Below are positions 44,790 to 55,818 of a stretch of 64,000 nt of DNA, one piece after another; position 1 is the stretch's first letter, and each line of letters begins with the position of its first letter. The notes under the pieces are model-generated. The model searched no databases. It was not told where the DNA came from and saw only the letters and a list, made by a program, of their open reading frames with translations. The translations under genes were made by a program, and so were the position numbers. Location of the stretch: the NCBI GenBank assembly GCA_930367215.1, contig OV884058.1, forward strand, positions 221,258,208 to 221,322,207, in the 5' to 3' direction. Source of the stretch: Pollenia angustigena (Eukaryota > Arthropoda > Insecta > Diptera > Polleniidae).

Positions 44790-45064
44790 TTATAAAAAAC
44801 AAGTAAGAGTGCTATATTCGGCTATGCCGAATCTTTTATACCCTTCACCATGATGAGATAGGAACAAAAAGTTATATACATAAATTGCGTTCTTTAAATA
44901 GGTATAAATAAATATTAATTGAGCCACGCCAACTTTTCATTTCGTCATGCCGAATAATATAAAAAAACAAAAAATTTATATATGTACCTAAGCCCATTTC
45001 CTCTTTTGCCAAAGTTGATGTTTGAAATTCGTTTTATACTCTTAAAATCGTTTTTTAGAACATA

Positions 45065-45150
45065 AAAAATTAAATATTTGAACTTCGAAAAATGGGATTC
45101 GAACTGGCAACATCATCAGTCTCAGGAGAGAACTTAACAAATCGGCTACA
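45065..45150 (-). other. tRNA-like sequence within the Helentron-like element
   Basis: The minus strand reads GATTTGTTAAGTTCTC, then GCCAGTTCGAATCCCATT, a good box B. An intact cloverleaf is not seen. It may be a SINE or tRNA-derived segment. Confidence 0.35.
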
Positions 45151-45327
45151 AATCCTTTCACTAAAGAAGCGTTTAATTAAAATATATTGAGTCTATGAGT
45201 TTGTTTCTTTATCATAAAATATATTGAGTATATGAGTTTGTTTCTTTATCATATACATGCTATAATGTGTATGTGTATGCGTAAAATTAAACACATTACA
45301 AATAAAATCCACCACTTGAGTGAAGGG

Positions 45328-46091
45328 CAGCGTTACCATATATTTTTAGAAAAAATCTTGTTATCTCAGAAAAAAAATCTTGTTTACGCAAGAAAAAACT
45401 TTTTTTTTTCAAAAGTGTCAAATTTTTAAAAGAAAATACCAATATGTATTAGGAATTCATTTTATTTACTGATATAAAAAAATTAAATATAATATTGGTA
45501 TTTCTAATTTGTTTTTAACACTATTTTTGTTTAAATTAATTTTTGAGGAAATACGTTCTACATTTGCTGCAGATATTGGTAACGACAAAATTGAATATAC
45601 TAATTTTTTATAATTTGGAAAAACTTCGGACTTATCTCAACGTCTTTCTTTAAAGACATCCTCCCAAAAACTCTTAATATTTTGCTCTTTTTGTAAATTA
45701 TGCTCGTAAAATCAAAGTGAATATCACTTACATCTAAAATATTTGGGAAAACAGCACATAATTGAGCAATACTTTTTTGGTTACCTTTTATTATATTAAA
45801 AGGTTCTAAAACTTCAACTTGTTTAAGGAAGTCGTTATCAAAATCGAACCTTTTTAACAATCGACATAAAACTTTAAACAATGAACTCTTAAGTCTGTTT
45901 TATCGTCTTCAGATAATTTATATGAACTAGTGCTGAAATTACTTCAGCACCTTAATAAAACTTACATACTAAAAACTTGAAAAACTTTATATATTTATAA
46001 AAAAATTGAAAAAACTTTAAATAAATTCAAAACTTTTTGCCATCTCAAAAAACTTGCAAAAAAAGGGAAATCTTGACAAATGGCAACGCTG
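45328..46091 (-). mobile_element. hAT element, 764 bp, CAGCGTTGCCAT TIR, perfect TSD
   Basis: CAGCGTTACCATATATTTTT and the complement of AAATGGCAACGCTG are the ends. GTGAAGGG flanks both sides (45320-45327, 46092-46099). Subterminal regions are filled with AAAAACTTG/AAATCTTG motifs. Inside is the C-terminal part of a hAT transposase. It is a deletion derivative. Confidence 0.85.
45490..45990 (-). pseudogene. hAT transposase C-terminal region, second lineage
   Basis: The minus strand encodes FDFDNDFLKQVEVLEPFN and GNQKSIAQLCAVFPNILDVS. After a frameshift it gives FPNYKKLVYSILSLPISAAN, VERISSKINLNKNSVKNKL. The latter matches the hAT dimerisation block (YSILSLPHSNAAVERVFS..N..K...RN.L). It is a different lineage from the copies at 11011-12300 and 18032-19068. 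Its short terminal portion is all that the element retains. Confidence 0.75.
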
Positions 46092-46127
46092 GTGAAGGGT
46101 ATAAAAAAACAACAAAAACCCACATTT

Positions 46128-46224
46128 CCAACACTGTATTACCATAGCCACTGTATGGCCGTAGAAACCAAAATTGAATTGGTTTGTATGGTATGCTTAT
46201 GTTATTTTGGTAATACAGTGTTGG
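46128..46224. mobile_element. Tiny hairpin MITE, 97 bp
   Basis: CCAACACTGTATTACCA and TGGTAATACAGTGTTGG are a perfect 17-bp inverted pair at the ends. No target duplication was identified. Confidence 0.6.
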
Positions 46225-46699
46225 TATGGTAATGTCACGTCTTGATTACCTCGATACTTGCTGATGGAACTGGAGCAGGTTGCAACGTTAGGTGCACTGT
46301 GGTTTGGTTTCTCTGTGTTTACTTCAACACATTTATTTATTTGTACTTTGCAGATGTGATAGATTTACACGATATATGTACGTTGGGCACTTGCAGTATT
46401 TTTATATTGATACACTTATGCGGGTTTTTATGTACAATTATTAATAATGGCCTTTTTGTAAAAATTTAGTTGCTTAAAGCTCAATGTACACTAAAAACGT
46501 GAGAAAAAAAGTATAATCACTCAGAATGACAGTTGTCAGAAAACTCTCCACTCGAAGTTGCCACACCATCTCTGCCAGGGATGGATACACGTTTCAAGTT
46601 TCATGTTCCTTGTTCCCTAGCAGTGCGATGTGCGTTAGTGCGAACTTGCGCGTGCGCGGCGCGAACACGTCTAATTGGACCTTTAAAGGAAAAAATTTG
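46225..46699. other. Spacer including a GC-richer patch
   Basis: 46540-46680 is unusually GC-rich for the window (GTGCGAACTTGCGCGTGCGC). Frames of 75 and 92 residues cover it without domain signals. It could be unique DNA or a relic. No gene is called. Confidence 0.3.
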
Positions 46700-47005
46700 A
46701 GGCAGTCGTGGTTTTTTACTCATATCTCAGCCATTTCTAGACCGATCTTGCTGAATTTCAATAGCAAACAATTCCGGACCATATGTGACATAAATGTACA
46801 ATAACCTGGCCCCCATCATATATGGGGTCTTCGGAAAACCTATTTCAAAGGACAGATGGACATCGTTAAATCAACTTCGCTCCTCATTAAGGACCTAGAA
46901 TATATATACTTTATAGGGTCTAGCATCAATATTATAGAAATTACAAACGGAATGACAAACTAATATATACCATGTTCACCACCTGTGGTGAAGGGTATTA
47001 TAGGA
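46700..47005. repeat. Helentron-like repeat fragment
   Basis: CCGATCTTGCTGAATTTC, CCATCATATATGGGGTCTTCG, ATATATACTTTATAGGGTC and CCACCTGTGGTGAAGGGTAT belong to the same repeat text as 9848-10883 and 20330-20760. Confidence 0.55.
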
Positions 47006-47116
47006 GCAGACAAGTGCGTATGAGTAATATTTTTAAAAATGTTCATTAAATAAGACTTATACGTACATTTAATTAGTATAATTAGTTTAAAAATGTATTA
47101 AAAAGGAAATGTTTAC

Positions 47117-48612
47117 TAGAGTTGTCAATTATTCGCATTTCAACTTTGTTCGAATAATTAAAATAATTGTTTTTGTTCTTTCGATCAAACGATTACGAAA
47201 CGATTAATCGATAAGAATAACGAATAAAGAGAATTATTTCACAAAAAAAAAAAAAAAAATAACGTATTTTTAATAAGTTACATTTGTCCATTCATCTACA
47301 ACTATGGAAAATCTTTATTATTTTCTGTATTTTTTCGCAAATCTGCTATGAATTCTTCTTTTTTTAACGTTAAACTTTTCATCTTAACCCCAAATCGTTG
47401 TATTACTTACAGGCATTGTAAAACCCTTAATTCCTTAATAGTCAGATATTACTTTGGCGTTGGCAGGCCTACCAACGTCAGCTAAACTTCTGCATACAAC
47501 TTCTTCTATAGAGCAAACGCTATCTCTCTTTATTATGTATTTTCCTTGGACCAAGTTCGACATTTTTTGATGTCGTTGGATTACCTTTCTACTTTCATAA
47601 TATGATTTATATGGACAGTTCCAGCGAAAACTCTACTTTTTGTAACGGAACGCCAGAAGTTATTTAAATTGTTTCCCAAACATTTTTATATGTATAGTTT
47701 ACTTTTTTTTATATTTTGGTGTAAAGCGCAACTTGCTCTACAGTTAGTAACAGAGTAATAGAACGGTTGAACAACATGGTCCTAAAATACAATCTTATTT
47801 GCATTCTGGCGTTACATTCAAAAAAGTAGACTTTTCGCTGAAATGTCTATATGTACATTTAAACGAGCAACGATTTTTAGATCTGACAACTTGAAAAATA
47901 AATCTATATAAGTCCAAAGCTTACTAGAAAAGGTTTTATACAAAACGTTTTGCTCAATTCGTAGTCTTATTCAGTTTCGTAATGATAGTCAAATTCACTT
48001 CTGTTTTTTAACGTCACGCCAGCGCATATTTTTGCATATATCTGCAACTCCTTATCGTCGATTGTTGTAATTTTTTTTTCTGACTATAGTGCTAATTCAT
48101 TACTTTGCATTTATAAAAAACCCTTTTTACAAATTTGTCCTCACGTCACGTCAAAATAGAAATGCCCATTTATGTAAATCAATTCTTTAATTTTTTAGAG
48201 TTTTGTTTATTTCTATTCTATTTCAAACGTTTGAGTTGAAAAGAAAACAGTTGATACAATTGTTTGTCAAAGATTTGTTCTATAAGAACATAAAATACAT
48301 TTTTGGAATACTATAAGTACTCAACAGGGATTTTGGTTAATAAACATTGAGATTAATTAAAATCAAGGCTATGCCTACAATATTTTTTAACTTTCCTACA
48401 TTTTGTATAAAATCACTAAAAACGTATGAGAATAAATCAAATTCTTAGCTTTTATTTAATTTATTTTTTAATTTAAAAAATTGTTCGATTAATCGACATT
48501 AATTAATCGATTTATTCGTTATTCGAAAATCGCCATTTTAAAATTATTCGAACAAAAGTTTGGGTTTGTTTGATCGATTAATCGAATTATTCTTAATCGG
48601 TTGACAACTCTA
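47117..48612. mobile_element. ATTCGAATAA-array element, 1.5 kb, perfect 8-bp TSD
   Basis: TAGAGTTGTCAATTATTCG and the complement of CGGTTGACAACTCTA are the ends. ATGTTTAC flanks both sides (47109-47116, 48613-48620). Both termini are dense in CGATTAATCGA, ATTCGAATAA and TTATTCGTTATTCG motifs. The interior is non-coding. It is architecturally related to the TTAACCGATTAA elements. Confidence 0.85.
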
Positions 48613-48904
48613 ATGTTTACATTATACAATAAATAATAATAATACAGACATAAATCAAATTACAATATGGTTAAAGTAACCATACTTTCATATTATAATC
48701 ATATTATAGTACCCGAAATGCCCCCAAACAAACTATTGTAGTCACCATTATTAAAATTTTGTTTGCATTAAAAAAACCATTTCTCCCTTGAAACTTCCAA
48801 CATGACTGAATTTATGTTTAAACAAATTAAGCTACAACCATTATAATAATTTAATATTTTTAAACATAATAGATTTGATTTGAAATTTTTATATTTAGTT
48901 TTTC
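48613..48904. other. Short gene-free spacer
   Basis: AT-rich DNA; no feature was seen. Confidence 0.4.
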
Positions 48905-49204
48905 TTGAGTTCATTAAATTATTTTACTAAAGGAAGAAATTTTACAACATGAAATTAATTAAAATTTTTATTCTGGGCTGAACTGGTGATCAAACTCGGG
49001 TTGTATTAACGTTAAGAGGATAAACACATTCTCATCATAAGAATTCTTTGCAGTTCTACCCTCTGCACCACTGCGTCGCCTGCCTGAGTTTGATCCCAAG
49101 CTCAGACAAGAATAAAAATTATCAATAAATTTTAATTAATTTAATGTTGTAAAATTCCTTTTTTCAGTAAAATAATTTAATAAAAATTAAATTTGATAAA
49201 CTTA
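48905..49204. mobile_element. Inverted-repeat element with tRNA-like core, copy 2
   Basis: GGAAGAAATTTTACAACATG and complementary CATGTTGTAAAATTCC-type arms (one base lost on the right) match the inner arms of 32757-33277. The core read on the minus strand contains GACGCAGTGGTGCAGAGGG and two degenerate GTTTGATC box B-like sites. Confidence 0.55.
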
Positions 49205-50119
49205 AGCCTCACCAAGGAGAATTCAACTGCAGGTGCTGTCGGAACTACAACACTCAAAAAACAACAGAAACAACATAGAGGTTTTTGCATTGCATTGTTA
49301 GTGCTTATAGCCAGTATTGCCAAAACTTGGTGACCAAAAATGGCTAAATTTACGACAAAAAACGGCTAAAAAAGGGCTAAAAAATGGCTAAAAGCTTTTT
49401 TAAATAAAACCACATTAAAATTAAATAATAAAACAGAAATAATTCATTTAAAGTTGTTCACGATGAAATTGTGAGTTAAGATCAATTTGTTAAATAAGAG
49501 TAAACGTAAATTAATATTAAAATAAATAATTATTAAAAAAATAAATCATCGAAAAATTCGATGTCGTTATTGTTCATCTCATAGGAATCACTCATTAGAT
49601 TCAAATAATCATAAGTTTTAAATATTTTGAAGGTATATCATAGGGTATTCATTCGGTTAACCGTCAATCGGTTAACCGATTAATTACTACCCGATTAACA
49701 GATCGGTTAATTTCAAATTGACTTTTTGCGATTAACGATTAAACCGGTTAATTTCAGTCGATTAACCGATTAACCGATGTAAAAAAATTTTCAATATTTT
49801 GTAGATTATAACATATTTTTTTGTCTTTATTTAATTATTTGTTTCGTCTCATATACAAAATGTATGTTTTTAGAAAATATTTTTTTATACAAACAAACCA
49901 TTTTCCGCCGATCGGTGACTAAAATTACAACGTTTTTAATTTTTTTTTTATCTTCATCATCGATCAGCAGGAATGTGGCGAAAAATGGATTAAATGTTTG
50001 ATTGACAACACCTTTTTTTTGTTTCAAGCTTCTTCTCATACATATCTTCTCATATCAGTCTTTTAACAGAATTAACCGAAACAATTAGAAGTGTTAACAA
50101 TAATTTCAAAAGATTTTGT

Positions 50120-50490
50120 TATTCGTGCTTAATTCCCAGTTTTTATTATTGATAAAAACACTTGAAATTTATTGTTGATGGGATAAGCTATTCCTATGCA
50201 TTTCACTGGTTGCTTAGGCCAGATCATCAGGAAACTTCATCCATAAAGGTTTTAGACAAACTAAAGATATTAAACCAAATAAAACTGTTAAACGTATAAG
50301 AATTATAGCAACAGTTCTACTTGTAACAATATCAAAGTTTAAACAAAACACATCAACAATAAACAACAGTGGGTTCATCTCATCTTACATTTCCCCACTA
50401 CAATTAGTTGAAATTCTTTCAACATTAATTGTAGTTGTAAGTAGGTTAAGAAAAACAAAATGAAAAAAAACAACAACTTACAAAAGATGT
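50120..50490 (-). repeat. Dispersed repeat R1, copy 3
   Basis: The minus strand matches 39430-39785 from CTTACAACTACAAT through CTGGCCTAAGCAACCAGTG to AGCTTATCCCATCAACAATAA. Confidence 0.7.
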
Positions 50491-50570
50491 TGTCAATTAA
50501 GTGTTTTTTAGGCCGTGCACTAAGTCTTGAAGTGTGTAAAATTGGCTGTATTTTTAATTTTCTATTAGAT

Positions 50571-50975
50571 TAGCTTAAGCTAAATCTCGATCGCTAAAAT
50601 TTCTTAGAGAAAACAAAATTAAAAGTTTTTAGCGATGGCACTAAAAGCTAAAATTGCGGCAAATTAAATTTGTATTGCAATGCCAAATTTAGCAATGCAC
50701 GTTACAGAATTACATTTGTAGCCAGCTGCTGCTGCCGTATTTTGTAATTCGCTTAGCTTAAGCTAAATCTCGATAGCTAAAATTTCTTAGAGAAAACAAA
50801 ATTAAAAGTTTTTAGCGATGGCACTAAAAGCTAAAATTGCGGCAAATTAAATTTGTATTGCAATGCCAAATTTAGCAATGCACGTTACAGAATTACATTT
50901 GTAGCCAAAAATTGCTAAATCAAGTTTATAGATTTTTAGCGATAGAGATTTAGCTTTAGCGAATTACGGAATACG
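50571..50975. repeat. 183-bp near-identical direct duplication within a TIR unit
   Basis: TAGCTTAAGCTAAATCTCGAT starts at 50571 and 50754, 183 bp apart. About 160 bp are identical except for one C/A change. The second unit ends with inverted GCGATAGAGATTTAGC and CGAATTACGGAATACGG, pairing with CCGTATTTTGTAATTCG before it, so it is a MITE with a duplicated half. Confidence 0.7.
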
Positions 50976-51489
50976 GCTGCTGTAAAATGTGCTGAAAGTG
51001 AGTTTGCAGGTTTGCATAATAAGCCGACGATTTGACTGTTGTGGGCTACCGCTTATAATTTAGATTTCTACTGTACAGTTATGACGAATCAATGAACTCA
51101 GCATTAACATTTTTATTTTTATTTATTTTACACAATTGTAGAATATTATTAGGATATTATGACGATATGACTTGATAGCACAGCACACCTTGTGTATAAT
51201 TGAAAAAATGCATATTACATATTTATGAATTATTTTTTTGTTTGCTCGTTTTAGTTCAAGAATTGTAATGTTTGGTATGTTATTGTTTTATTTTACTAAT
51301 AAACTCCAAATAATAAACAATTAATGCATTTTTATATATGGAAATTACTTAATTTATAAAAAAACTTGATTTATCGGTTAACCGATCAAAAACAAAATTA
51401 ACCGATTATTAACCGATTAAACCAAAACCTCGGTTGATTAATCGAGCGATTAATAAATTAATACCCTAGTAAATCATAATCACGACAAC

Positions 51490-51800
51490 ATTTACCCAAC
51501 CTTTTTAGTCCAGATCTAAAATAAAAAACAATTAGGAAAGTATAGTCGGTTAAACCCGACTTTATGATACTCTACACCACATTAGAACCTTTGTACCAAA
51601 TTTTATCAAATAATCTCTAAATTGCGACCTGTGCTTTGCGCACAAGTCAGCCAGCCGGACAAACATCGTTAATTCGACTCAGAAAATGATTCTGAGTTAA
51701 TCGGTATACGTAAAGGTGGGCTAAGGACCAATATTTTGAGGTGTTACAGACATCAGCACAAACGCATATTGCCCTCTCCACTATTGCGTTGGTGGTAAAA
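51490..51800. repeat. Helentron-like repeat fragment
   Basis: The hairpin-like TCGGTTAAACCCGA, CTACACCACATTAG, CAGCCGGACAAAC and CATCAGCACAAACGCATATT are shared with 20330-20760. Confidence 0.5.
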
Positions 51801-52429
51801 ATATTGTATGGTTATGGTAAAAATATTTACCTTATTGATAAAATCGAATTAACGGTTGCTTAATGTAACCTATTTCTCAAATTACTTTTAACGATGTTTA
51901 CTTGGCTAAAAACCCTCTCTATTTCAGCATTATACCATGGAAGTGAGAGCAACTTTATAGTAAATTCTGAAATTTCTAAAACAATTTTGTTACCGACTGC
52001 ATCCGTTTATTGAAATACTTTGTGTAGGTCCATTTTATAAATTAAATAGTAGAATACTGTTTCTTTATTTTGAAAGATGTTTCAGCGTCAAAGTTTATAG
52101 CGATTTTCAACATTTGTAAAAGTTGTGATTTAAATTAAAGGCGTTTTAATTGTTCGAAATATTTATTTTACTTTAATAAATTTTTATAATAAAATAAAAA
52201 TTATTCTTTTAAAAGAAAAACGGCAAAAAAATTTATGGCTAAACAAGTTGAAAAATGGCTAATGGCTAAACTCATCTTAGCAAAACACTTACAAATCAAA
52301 GCAAATAAGCTCGAACTGTCAAAATCAGATGCCGTTGCGACACCACCTGTAGTTAATTCGCCTTGAGCCTAACTAAATATTCAAGTTTCAAATTAAAAAT
52401 CGACAGTTTTGTTCTAATTGTACCTGTAA

Positions 52430-53228
52430 CACTACGTGACAAAATTTCAACAAAGTCGTGATCAAATGAATCTGGCAGCTAATCTTTATGTAAAATTGTC
52501 CGCTGAATCCGAATATGAAGTCAGAATTGTCAAAAGGAGAACAGTTTTTCCATTCCAAAATATTCCAAAATAACCGTTATTTGTGTTTTTAAAAAAGATG
52601 ATGTGACTGAAATGCAAATATCTTCAAAAATTGTAAACGGATTATGTAGTTCTTTATTTTTGGTGAAAGGTTATAAAATTTCTAAAATAACCATGGATTG
52701 CTTGTGAAGATTGGTGCAGAAATGACAGAGTTACAGGGGACAAAAGTTCAAGCTTCATTGAAAATTTTATGATTTTGTGAAATTTTGCTCTTTTCAAGTT
52801 ATTTTTTTTAAACCAATGATTTAAAAATCCTAATGTTTTATTGCATGCGACATTAGATTATTTTAATATGAACATTTTGCGCCCAACAAGACATATATTG
52901 GTACAAAAATGACAAAGCTACAGAAGATTTAGTAAATTAACACATATAGAAATTCAACAATTTCAAGCAATTGTTAATAAAAATTTAGCTTTGTATATTT
53001 ATTTGTTGTAGTTTAATTCAATTAATCTTCTGTAACTTTGTCATTTTTGCACCGATCTGGATCCTATTGGGCACAAAATGTTCGTATTGAAATAGGCTAA
53101 AATTTTATTTTTTGCATATTTGCATTTCAGTCACAGCATCTTTTTTAAAAACACAAATAACGGTTATTTTGAAAGGAATTTTACATAAAGGTGTCAAATT
53201 CATTTGGTCAAAAAATTGTCACGTAGTG
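52430..53228. mobile_element. PIF/Harbinger-like element copy 3, TAA TSD
   Basis: CACTACGTGACAAAATTTCA to CACGTAGTG with TAA on both sides (52427-52429, 53229-53231). It shares CCGAATATGAAGTCAGAATT, CAAATAACGG and CAGAAGATTTAGTAAATTAA blocks with the other two copies. It is non-coding. Confidence 0.8.
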
Positions 53229-53259
53229 TAATTTAAAAGAATAATATGTTCGAAACTTA

Positions 53260-54394
53260 AGGTACGTTCAGACTGGTGAAATATTTGATAGCAAACATCA
53301 AATATTTCACTAACGTAGACTGAACACAAAATATTTTTGAGTGTCAAATAAAATAACAGCTGATTTTGAGCAAATAAAAGTATTTGCCGGCAAACAAATA
53401 TTTGTCCAATGTAAACATAGTGTGAACACAAACAGTCAAATATTTAAGTGGTTTTTGAACAAACATTTATTTATATAGAAGCAATTTTTCTTGTAATTTT
53501 TCGGATTCTTTACAGTTTTAAAGATTTTTTATATTTATTAGACTTTGCTATCATGCCGCTATTAGCAAATTTTTGCGAATTTCCGCTAATTTAGCAATTT
53601 TTACAGAATTTTTGCCATTCCTTATAGTTTTAGGTACTTTTAATAAATTTTATGGTTTTGTTTGAAATGTTAAAATTGTTCGCGAATTTTTAAAATTTTT
53701 TTTTTTTTTTTTTGGTTTTCCCCGACATTTTGTATTTTTTAACCGATTAAGCGATTTCAAATAAATTTTAGGGTTTGTTTCCAAGTTTGCAATTTTTCGC
53801 GAATTTTAGCCATGTTCGTGATAGAAGCGATTTCTTTTACTTTTAGGGAATTTAAATCAATTTTATGGCTTGTTTGAAATTTAAAAAATTTTCGCGAATT
53901 TTCGCTTATTTTGCAAAAACAATTTTTTTTTTGCTATTTTCCGACAATTGTTTTTTTTAACAATTTCAAATAAATTTTAGGGTTTGTTTGCAATTTTTCG
54001 CGAATTTTAGCCATGCTCGCGAAGAAGCGATTTTTCCCTGTGAATCTTTACAGCTTTAATGATTTTTAATAACTATTTGGCTTTGTACCATACCGCAATT
54101 AGCAAATTTCCACTAATTTGGCAATTTTTACTATTTGTGAAATATATTTTAATTTTGGAACACTTTCATTAAATAATTATTTGAAGCAAATTTTTGTCTA
54201 AGTCTGAACGCGCGGCAAACACGATTTCTTTTATTTTATTTGACACTATTTGCCAACAGTTTTAACAAACAGAATTTGTCAAATATTTGAGCTTAGTGTG
54301 AAGATTAAACAAAATATTTTTTTGTTTCACACAGTTTGAGGCAAATATCAGAACAAATATTTTTGTCAAATATTTCATTAGTCTGAACGTACCT
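53260..54394. mobile_element. AGGTACGTTCAGAC-TIR element, 1.1 kb, TTA TSD
   Basis: A TIR AGGTACGTTCAGACTGGTGA (continuing AATATTTGA) at both ends, TTA on both sides (53257-53259, 54395-54397). Subterminal AAATATTTGNC motifs occur in both orientations. The core holds a degenerate tandem repeat: TTTCAAATAAATTTTAGGG at 53755 and 53964, period 209 bp, with TCGCGAATTTTAGCCATG. Confidence 0.8.
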
Positions 54395-54639
54395 TTACAA
54401 TAGTTTTTTTTCTGCAGTGGTTTAATGCTTTTCAATCAATTCACATTGTCACATTGTTTTTATTTTAATTGGCGAATTAAATAAATGAAATTTACGAAGT
54501 ATCACAAGCCAGTTAAACCGAAAGAATATGGATGAAGGTTCTCCCGCGCTGAAAAATTCAGTTTAATTCACTGTCAATTCTTTCCCGTTAAGCAGGAAGT
54601 TCTTTAGTAAAAAAAGCCTTTTGAGTTCTTGATTAGCCT

Positions 54640-54880
54640 ACACAGAAAAAAATAAAAATTGATTTCAATTAAAAAATTTGTGATATTAATTAAAAAATTA
54701 ATTAAATTTTCACCAGTAAACAAATTAATAGTATCAATTAAACCAGTTAATAGTATTAATTTAACGTTTAATTTGATTAAACGTTTAATTCACTTGATTA
54801 AATTTTTAATTAAAACTGATTTTATTTTTTATTAATGCTTTAATTTGTGAAAAATTTTGGAGAATTATTTATGTGTTAAT
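54640..54880. mobile_element. AT-rich TTAATT-motif element
   Basis: Begins CTACACAGAAAAAAATAAA, then TTAATTAAAA and TTTAATTGA motifs in both orientations. The edge resembles 12995 and 38832. The other end is not defined. Confidence 0.4.
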
Positions 54881-55818
54881 TTAATTTTTTTGGTCTCTTA
54901 CCTTTTGGTATCAATAACTATAGTCTAGCACAACTGCTTCTTATCATTATCATCGGCTCTGTAGGAGAAAAGTCTATGAAATACACCAAATAAATATTTT
55001 TCAATTTAACATTACGAAAAACTACAGTTTCTAGCTTAAGACCTTTTTGCGTAACGCCAAAGAATTTAAGTATAGCGTGCAGTATGAACTCTAAGATGAA
55101 TTCCTAAAGAGTTTTCCAATTTGAACTTTCGAACTTTGACAATTGATAGTGGCCTTATTGTTGAATCTACATCTGTCGTATTGGCTGTCATTTATCTAGT
55201 CTGTTTTGCCAAATAAAATTTAAAATTTATTTATTAGAAAAGTCATCTTCAGGGATGAGGCCCGTCAGCATACACAATTTTCGAATACAGTCGACTACTT
55301 GATGGGACAACAACTTTAAATTGATGTCGACATCGACACCGACTTGGGAGTGAAAAATAGTCTTGACTTGAAACTTTGCATTTTGTGTTATTTTATGTCA
55401 TTTACGGTCAATTTCGCCAAGTTCAAGGGGCTAATACTGGCAGTTGTGATCGAATACTTTTTCGATTCGAAAGCAATTTTATTAAACGGATCGAAATTAT
55501 TTTTTCAGTGTTGTAAAAACTCAAAAAAATGCTTGACAACACTGAAAAAATTATTTCGATTTGTTCAGTTTCGACAGAAAGAATTACTTCCTGTTTTTGG
55601 AAAATAACAACAATGGAGTGAATGAGAAATTATAGGTCTGTCTGGGTACTTTTCCAGTAGCAAATACTCAGTAAATTTTTTTGGGAGAATAAGACCAATA
55701 TTACTCTATCGGCTGAAAAAATCTCAAAAAGTACGCTGACAGTATCCAGTGAAATTTTTTCAAGAAAACAGCTGATCGGTGTGTAAACAATTGAAATAAG
55801 AAAGCAAAAGAATTTTAG
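54881..55818. other. Gene-free stretch with a short hairpin
   Basis: 55494-55552 is a hairpin: AAATTATTTTTTCAGTGTTG and CAACACTGAAAAAATTATTT around a 20-bp loop. The frame at 55344-55607 runs through it and is not called. Otherwise nothing is recognised. Confidence 0.4.

Larger units (their letters stand above)
44797..46106 (-). mobile_element. Helentron-like element interrupted by a hAT element
   Basis: AACAAGTAAGAGTGCTATAT, the hairpin TTCGGCTATGCCGAA and ATACCCTTCACCA start it. GTGAAGGGTATAAAA ends it after the hAT at 45328-46091. A tRNA-like stretch in minus orientation lies at 45065-45150. Confidence 0.55.
49641..51468. mobile_element. TTAACCGATTAA-array element copy 2
   Basis: TAGGGTATTCATTCGGTTAA and AATACCCTA ends are flanked by GTATATCA / GTAAATCA (7 of 8, 49633-49640 and 51469-51476), consistent with 8-bp hAT-like duplication. 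Termini are packed with TTAACCGATTAA motifs. The interior hosts repeat R1 (50120-50490) and a duplicated TIR unit (50571-50975). Confidence 0.75.
49311..52289. mobile_element. GGCTAAA-array element (interrupted)
   Basis: The left end CAGTATTGCCAAAACTTGG is followed by five ATGGCTAAA-like motifs. The right end at 52220-52289 has ATGGCTAAAC and CTTAGCAAAACACTT. The TIRs are diverged and the ends approximate. The middle is occupied by 49641-51468 and a Helentron-like fragment. Confidence 0.5.
49213..52365. mobile_element. CAAGG-family hAT MITE opened by a 3-kb nest of insertions
   Basis: CAAGGAGAATTCAACTGCAG and CACCTGTAGTTAATTCGCCTTG-type ends are flanked by AGCCTCAC / AGCCTAAC (7 of 8). Only about 100 bp on each side belong to the MITE. 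The rest is the GGCTAAA element (49311-52289) and its own insertions. Confidence 0.65.
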
